DNA of 64,000 bases from the NCBI RefSeq assembly GCF_004027225.2, contig NC_044291.2, positions 11,764,707-11,828,706 of the forward strand, written 5' to 3'. Source of the stretch: Strigops habroptila (Eukaryota > Chordata > Aves > Psittaciformes > Psittacidae). The position numbers were made by a program, and so were the translations under genes. Below are positions 59,836-64,000 of the stretch, one piece after another (within the stretch, counting starts at the first letter, position 1; each line of letters begins with the position of its first letter). The notes beneath the pieces are model-generated. The model was given only the letters and a program-made list of their open reading frames with translations, was not told where the DNA came from and ran no database searches.

Positions 59836-61404
59836 ATGCGGGCAGGTCCCTGGGCCGGGGGGACACCTGAGAGTGTCCCCTCAGGATGCAGCTCTCCCAA
59901 GAAGGTCAGCCCAGCACCTCATTGCTCCTGCCCTTGTATGGCTCGGCCATTCTCTGGCTATAAATAACTGTCTCCCTCCTGCCAAGCCACAGTTCCCGCT
60001 CCCAGGGAGGGGCTGCCCTGTGCTGCCTGCACTCCCTGCACTCAGGGTTGCTGCACTGGGAGGGGGTGGTGAGGTGGGATCCAGCTGGGCACATCTGGGG
60101 TGAAACCACTTCAGGCTTAGACCTGGCTTGTACAAAGGCTCTTGCCTGCTTCCTGCCCTGCCCAGACTCTGGGATCCACCTCGGCCCTGCCTGGTGGGTG
60201 CTTCTGGTCCCATCCCTGTCCCCATCCATGTTCCCATCCCTGTCCCACAGAGCCTGGGTGGCTGCAGGTTTGGGTTTTGGCCAGCAGAAATAAATTGTCA
60301 GGGCACAGGCCTGTGGTCCCTGCTTATAGGTAACCCCCATTCCCACGTGAAGCCATGGCCCCACACCAGCAGCACCCCCAGCTTCCCCAGAGAACCATTT
60401 CCAATGGGTGAAACCCCTGCAGCCTCCTCCAGCTCCTACTAACCACCAGAGGCTTCCCACATGCCCTGGGACAAAAGCTACTAGCCAGCAGAGAATCCAC
60501 TCACTGGTGTGTGGGGGGAGCAGCTCCTGGTGACTGAACCCTGCAGAGAGGAGGAGGGGGGCTCTCCAGCCTCTCCCCCCGCCCCCTGCTCCTCTGAAGC
60601 GCAACACTGGGGAGCAGGACCCCCAGATTGGGCCATTGGGCCATTTCCGGGCCACGTGCTGGGGTCAGTTGCTCTGAGCAGCCTTGGGGGGGTCTCAGAC
60701 CCCTCCTCTGCCCAGCAGGACATGGGACACGGGCCAGGCACCCTCTGAGTGTGCCCCCAGTCCCTCCTCACCACAGCACCCTCTGCCTCACCCAGCCCAT
60801 GCCTTCCCTGCACCCCCAGATGAGCATCACCCACCAGACACAAGCACAAGCACTAGAGGACACTGAGGCTGCTCCAGTGAAGCTGCCTGTCCCAGGGACA
60901 CCCACTGGCATGTCACCACTAGCTCCCACCCCATGATCCTCTTGGCATGTCCCCTTCAGTGTCCCAGCGCTCGCAAGTGGGTCCTGGCATCCCCGGGAAG
61001 ACTCCAACCCCAGCAGACCCCCCCGGTCCACCTCTGCTGCACATGTGCCCACAAACCCTGCAGCCACCATGCAGATGTTTCCGGTGTCCTCATGGGCACG
61101 GCACCACCCCAGACATCACCTGGAGTGACATGAGCATCAGCAGGACAAAAACACTGTCCCCAAAGGGAAAGCGTTGACAGGTCACCCTCAAAGCTGAGGC
61201 TGAGCACAGCCAGGACCCCGGGAGCAGTTTCTATTCCCAAGATGATGGGGGGGGGGGAGGGGCTGCAGCAGTTGGAGGGGAACAAAACTCAAAACTGGAG
61301 GCAGGGATACATATGGGGTGGCAGGGGTTAGGAAATGCTGGAGCACGAGGCAGTGAGGATGACCTGCAGTGCCCAGGACATGTGTTGCCACACAGCCCAG
61401 GAGG
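59836..61404. other. Unassigned region right of ENTPD2 exon 2
   Basis: The first ENTPD2 coding exon should lie in or beyond this stretch on the minus strand, but I find no frame with a start, one hydrophobic helix and a donor in phase. One exon-like unit is visible on the minus strand at 60505-60540 (ctctctgcag before it, gtgagtgg after it). It may be a 5' UTR exon or chance. Confidence 0.4.
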
Positions 61405-61568
61405 AGCAGCACTGGGGACATATATGTGCATGGGTGTGCATTTATGTATGTGTATGTGCATGGGGTTTGCATGCCTGTAGGTGCTCGCGTGGAGGTGTGT
61501 GTGTGCATGGACATACGGCCTGTGCATGTCTCATCTCATGCACTCGTGGTGTGTGCATGGCTCAGCAC
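61405..61568. repeat. TG/CATG-rich alternating repeat, left part
   Basis: Imperfect tgtgcatg/tgtatgtg sequence with alternating purine-pyrimidine character, a type prone to Z-DNA. It resumes on the other side of the CR1 that follows. Confidence 0.8.
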
Positions 61569-61758
61569 TAGGCGCTGGCACAGGGTGCCCAGAGAAGCTG
61601 TGGCTGCCCCATCCCTGGCAGTGTTCAAGGCCAGGTTGGACACAGGGGCTTGGAGCAACCTGCTCTAGTGGAAGGTGTCCCTGCCCGTGGCAGGGGGTTG
61701 GAACTGGGTGAGCTTTAAGGTCCCATCAGCACAATCTGGGATTCTGTGATTGTATGAT
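61569..61758 (+). mobile_element. CR1 LINE fragment inside a TG-rich repeat
   Basis: A sense CR1 3' piece: ggcgctggcacagggtgccc, ccatccctggcagtgttcaa, gcagggggttggaactgggt, ending gggattctgtgattgtatg. It is very similar over about 150 bp to the corresponding part of the copy at 6762-7241. Confidence 0.93.
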
Positions 61759-61930
61759 ATACACGCGTGCAAATTTCGGTGTGGAGGTGTGTGTGCAGGG
61801 GTGCATGGGTGAGCTGTACATGCATGCAGGTATGCTGACATGTCTGCATGCACGAGTGCGCCTCTGCCTGTGTGTACATGCACATAGGTGGTGTGCGCTG
61901 TGCAGACACACATGCGGGTGGGCGTGCCTG
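61759..61930. repeat. TG/CATG-rich alternating repeat, right part
   Basis: Same character as the block left of the CR1 (gtgtgtgcaggggtgcatgg, tgcatgcaggtatgctgaca). The two were probably one repeat before the CR1 insertion. Confidence 0.78.
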
Positions 61931-62335
61931 GGTCAGCCATGCTGCCTGCTCAGCGCCTGCAGCCGAGCACATGGGGCTGTAACTGCCCTCCCTGGTTGTG
62001 TTGGGGTGGCAGTGACAGCGCCGGGCTGGCGTCAGCACCAGCTGCCCCATGCAGGCACATCCCAGTGCCCTTCACAGCAGTGCCTGTGGGTCAGGGTGGG
62101 GGTCGGGGTGCTCTTGGACCCTCTGCACAGGCAGACCCCATTGCTGCCAGATATGGCTCAGCAGCCCCAGGCCTCAGCACGGGATGGTCCTTGAGACCCC
62201 TGACTGCCATTAACCTGGCCCTAACAGCACGCCCGGGCCCAGCTGAGGCAATGGCACATGGCACCACAAAGTGCTGAGTGTAGTGGGCACTACCAGCAGC
62301 AGGGAGTGCCCAGCATCCAGCCAGCCACCACCACG

Positions 62336-62442
62336 GCGTGCTCCATGGCATGCTCCATGGTGTGCTACACAAGGTGCTCCATGGTGTACTCCATGGCATG
62401 CTCCACGGGGTGCTCCATGGCATACTCCATGGTTGCCCCAGC
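62336..62442. repeat. 15-bp CCATGG tandem repeat
   Basis: About seven units of ctccatggcatgctc-like sequence, so the palindrome ccatgg (or ccacgg) recurs every 15 bp. Because the unit is a multiple of three it is open in several frames on both strands (LHGVLHGM; MPWSTPWS), which creates spurious long frames. Confidence 0.9.
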
Positions 62443-64000
62443 ATGAGAGGAGCCACCGTGGCCTCACGGCAAGCCCCTGCACCCCCTCCCAGGGCACAGG
62501 GCTCTACATCCCAGGCCATCACTCTCCCTGGTGGTGCTGGGGGTTGTGGGCAGGGGTGGAAGCCAACTGCACATGTGTGCAGCATGGAGGAGCTGAAGCA
62601 GACGCGTAGGGTCCCTAGGGATGAAGGACAATCTCCATCTCTTCCTCCAGATCCAAGAGTGCACACATGCCTCCAGCACCCACATGGGAATCAGGGATGA
62701 GTCACCCACAGCAGCCCCTGTCCCTGCCTCAGCCATTGTGCCCAGGCACTGGAGCCATGGCATCACCCACTGCAGAATGAGGAGCCATGTCACTCAAGCC
62801 GTGGCCAAGTTGTGGGCCCTCAGCCACATGGGGGTCACAGACAGGTCCCAGGATGGAGAAACACAGCTGAAAGTCCATCTCATGAGTGATCTGCAGTGTC
62901 AGCAATGCTCTCAGCTCTTCAACAGAGATGTCCTGCACCTGCCAAGGAGTGGGCTAGAGATGAGGACTGGAGGGACACAAGGATGTCCTGGCATGCTCTG
63001 GCAGCGGTGCCTGGCTCTTGCCATCCATCTCATCCACCCCACACGCTCAGCTGCCAGCATTCTGGGGCTTGGCAGGTCCTCAAACGTGTTCATGGCCCTG
63101 GCCCCAGCCTGCAGGACAGTCCCCAACCCCAGCACCTCCTGCTGGCACAGGGATGTGAAATTTTCCAAACAACAGGACCCCTGACCAGATCCTGGTGATG
63201 CCGCAGGGCTGGGGGGCATGGGTGGCCCTGGCATGGCCCCACACTGGGACAGTGTCCCTGAGCCAGCCCTAGCTCTGCAGGCTCTGCCCCACTGCATCAT
63301 CACTCAGCCCAGTCCCAGACTTGGCTGCTCATTCCTGAAGCCCCTGCAGAGGGGACACCAGGGGCGGTGGTGTCCCCAAAGGCTACAGAGCAGCGAGGTC
63401 CCAGGTAGGGCTCTGGGCTCCTAGTGAGTCCATGGCTCTGGCCAGAAGCATCCCACACCCCAGGTCAGGAGGTGGAGCTGGACGCTGGGAACTGCCCAAC
63501 TTGCTGCAGCTTGGCCCCATGCCCCGTGGCTGTGCCTGAGCTTCCAGCCCCCCACCCTCTGGCTCCCTGAGCTGCCCCACAGTGCAGGGGGGGCTCAGCC
63601 CTGCCCCACAACGTCCCAACTCCCTTGAGGGCAGTGAGACCCACAGGGCCTCAGGTCTGCGGTGGTTTCCTTCCTGCCATGGAGCTGCAGCTGCCCCAGG
63701 ACAGCCAGCAGGGGAAGAGCCCAGCGCACTTTGTAACGGCCAGTGAAGAGATTTGCCAAAAGAAGGAAGAAAAAGGGTTGTCAATAGAAGACACCAGCTC
63801 TCAACCATCAGGCAGCAGTGCCCTAAGCCCCACTTCAGACCCACGAGGGAAGGAGAACCCTGTGCTCCTGGGATGAATCCCTCTGGCAGCAGGATAACTA
63901 ATTCAGGGTATTTTAGGGCTATATTCCAAGCAAAAGGAGCTGGAAAGGGAAGATTGGAGCCATAGCTCAGCAGTGAACAGCGCTATCATCCAGCAGCTGC
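62443..64000. other. Unassigned right end of the window
   Basis: No gene is firmly recognised. The minus strand has an open, less repetitive stretch across about 62728-63180 with one plausible acceptor (cttggcag at about 62941). The plus strand has a frame starting at a methionine near 63679 (MELQLPQDSQQGKSPAHFVT) with no recognised family. Either could be an exon of the next gene; neither has homology support from reading alone. Confidence 0.35.

Noticed and set aside
62338-62700. Plus-strand frame with MLHGVLHG repeats
   Set aside because: It is the translation of the 15-bp CCATGG tandem repeat.

Overview
The window is bird nuclear DNA. It is GC-rich and gene-dense, like an avian microchromosome. 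It carries eight pieces of CR1, the dominant bird LINE, several of them ending in the ATTCTATG/ATTCTGTGA type 3' repeats typical of that family. The gene order POU5F3 - FUT7 - ABCA2 - CLIC3 - PAXX - TMEM141 - ENTPD2 fits the block related to human 9q34.3 (chromosome 17 in chicken). The species cannot be named from the sequence alone. All genes are spliced vertebrate genes. I traced exon boundaries by matching the translations to family sequences from memory and by requiring splice signals and reading phase to agree.

Layout, left to right. 1-2.7 kb: exons 2-5 of the pluripotency factor POU5F3 (+), with exon 1 off the left edge. 5.1-6.5 kb: FUT7 (-), a leukocyte alpha-1,3-fucosyltransferase. 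6.5-12.1 kb: no gene recognised; it holds a 480-bp CR1 and a 28-bp minisatellite. 12.7-45 kb: ABCA2 (+), a full-size lipid ABC transporter, complete in 49 coding exons (predicted 2,505 residues). 45.4-48.9 kb: CLIC3 (+), six coding exons. 49.4-51.6 kb: PAXX (-), a DNA double-strand-break repair factor, seven coding exons. 51.7-53.3 kb: TMEM141 (+), head-to-head with PAXX across only 70 bp. 54.2-59.2 kb: ENTPD2 (-), an ecto-ATPase, exons 2-9, with the first coding exon not found. 59.2-64 kb: tandem repeats, a CR1 lying inside a TG-rich repeat, and unassigned sequence.

The genes do not form one pathway. They are a conserved syntenic block. POU5F3 next to FUT7 is the known setting of this POU class V gene, which many vertebrates keep and placental mammals have lost.

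I found no undescribed system. The most interesting signals are in RNA processing and repeats. ABCA2 has one clear GC-AG intron. TMEM141 has a candidate GC donor competing with a strong GT donor 51 bp downstream. CR1 3' ends lie directly against the splice acceptors of ABCA2 exon 2 (7 bp away) and CLIC3 exon 3 (about 20 bp away). A GGTACC-rich minisatellite reaches the splice donor of PAXX exon 2, where the predicted protein also looks shorter than its human counterpart.
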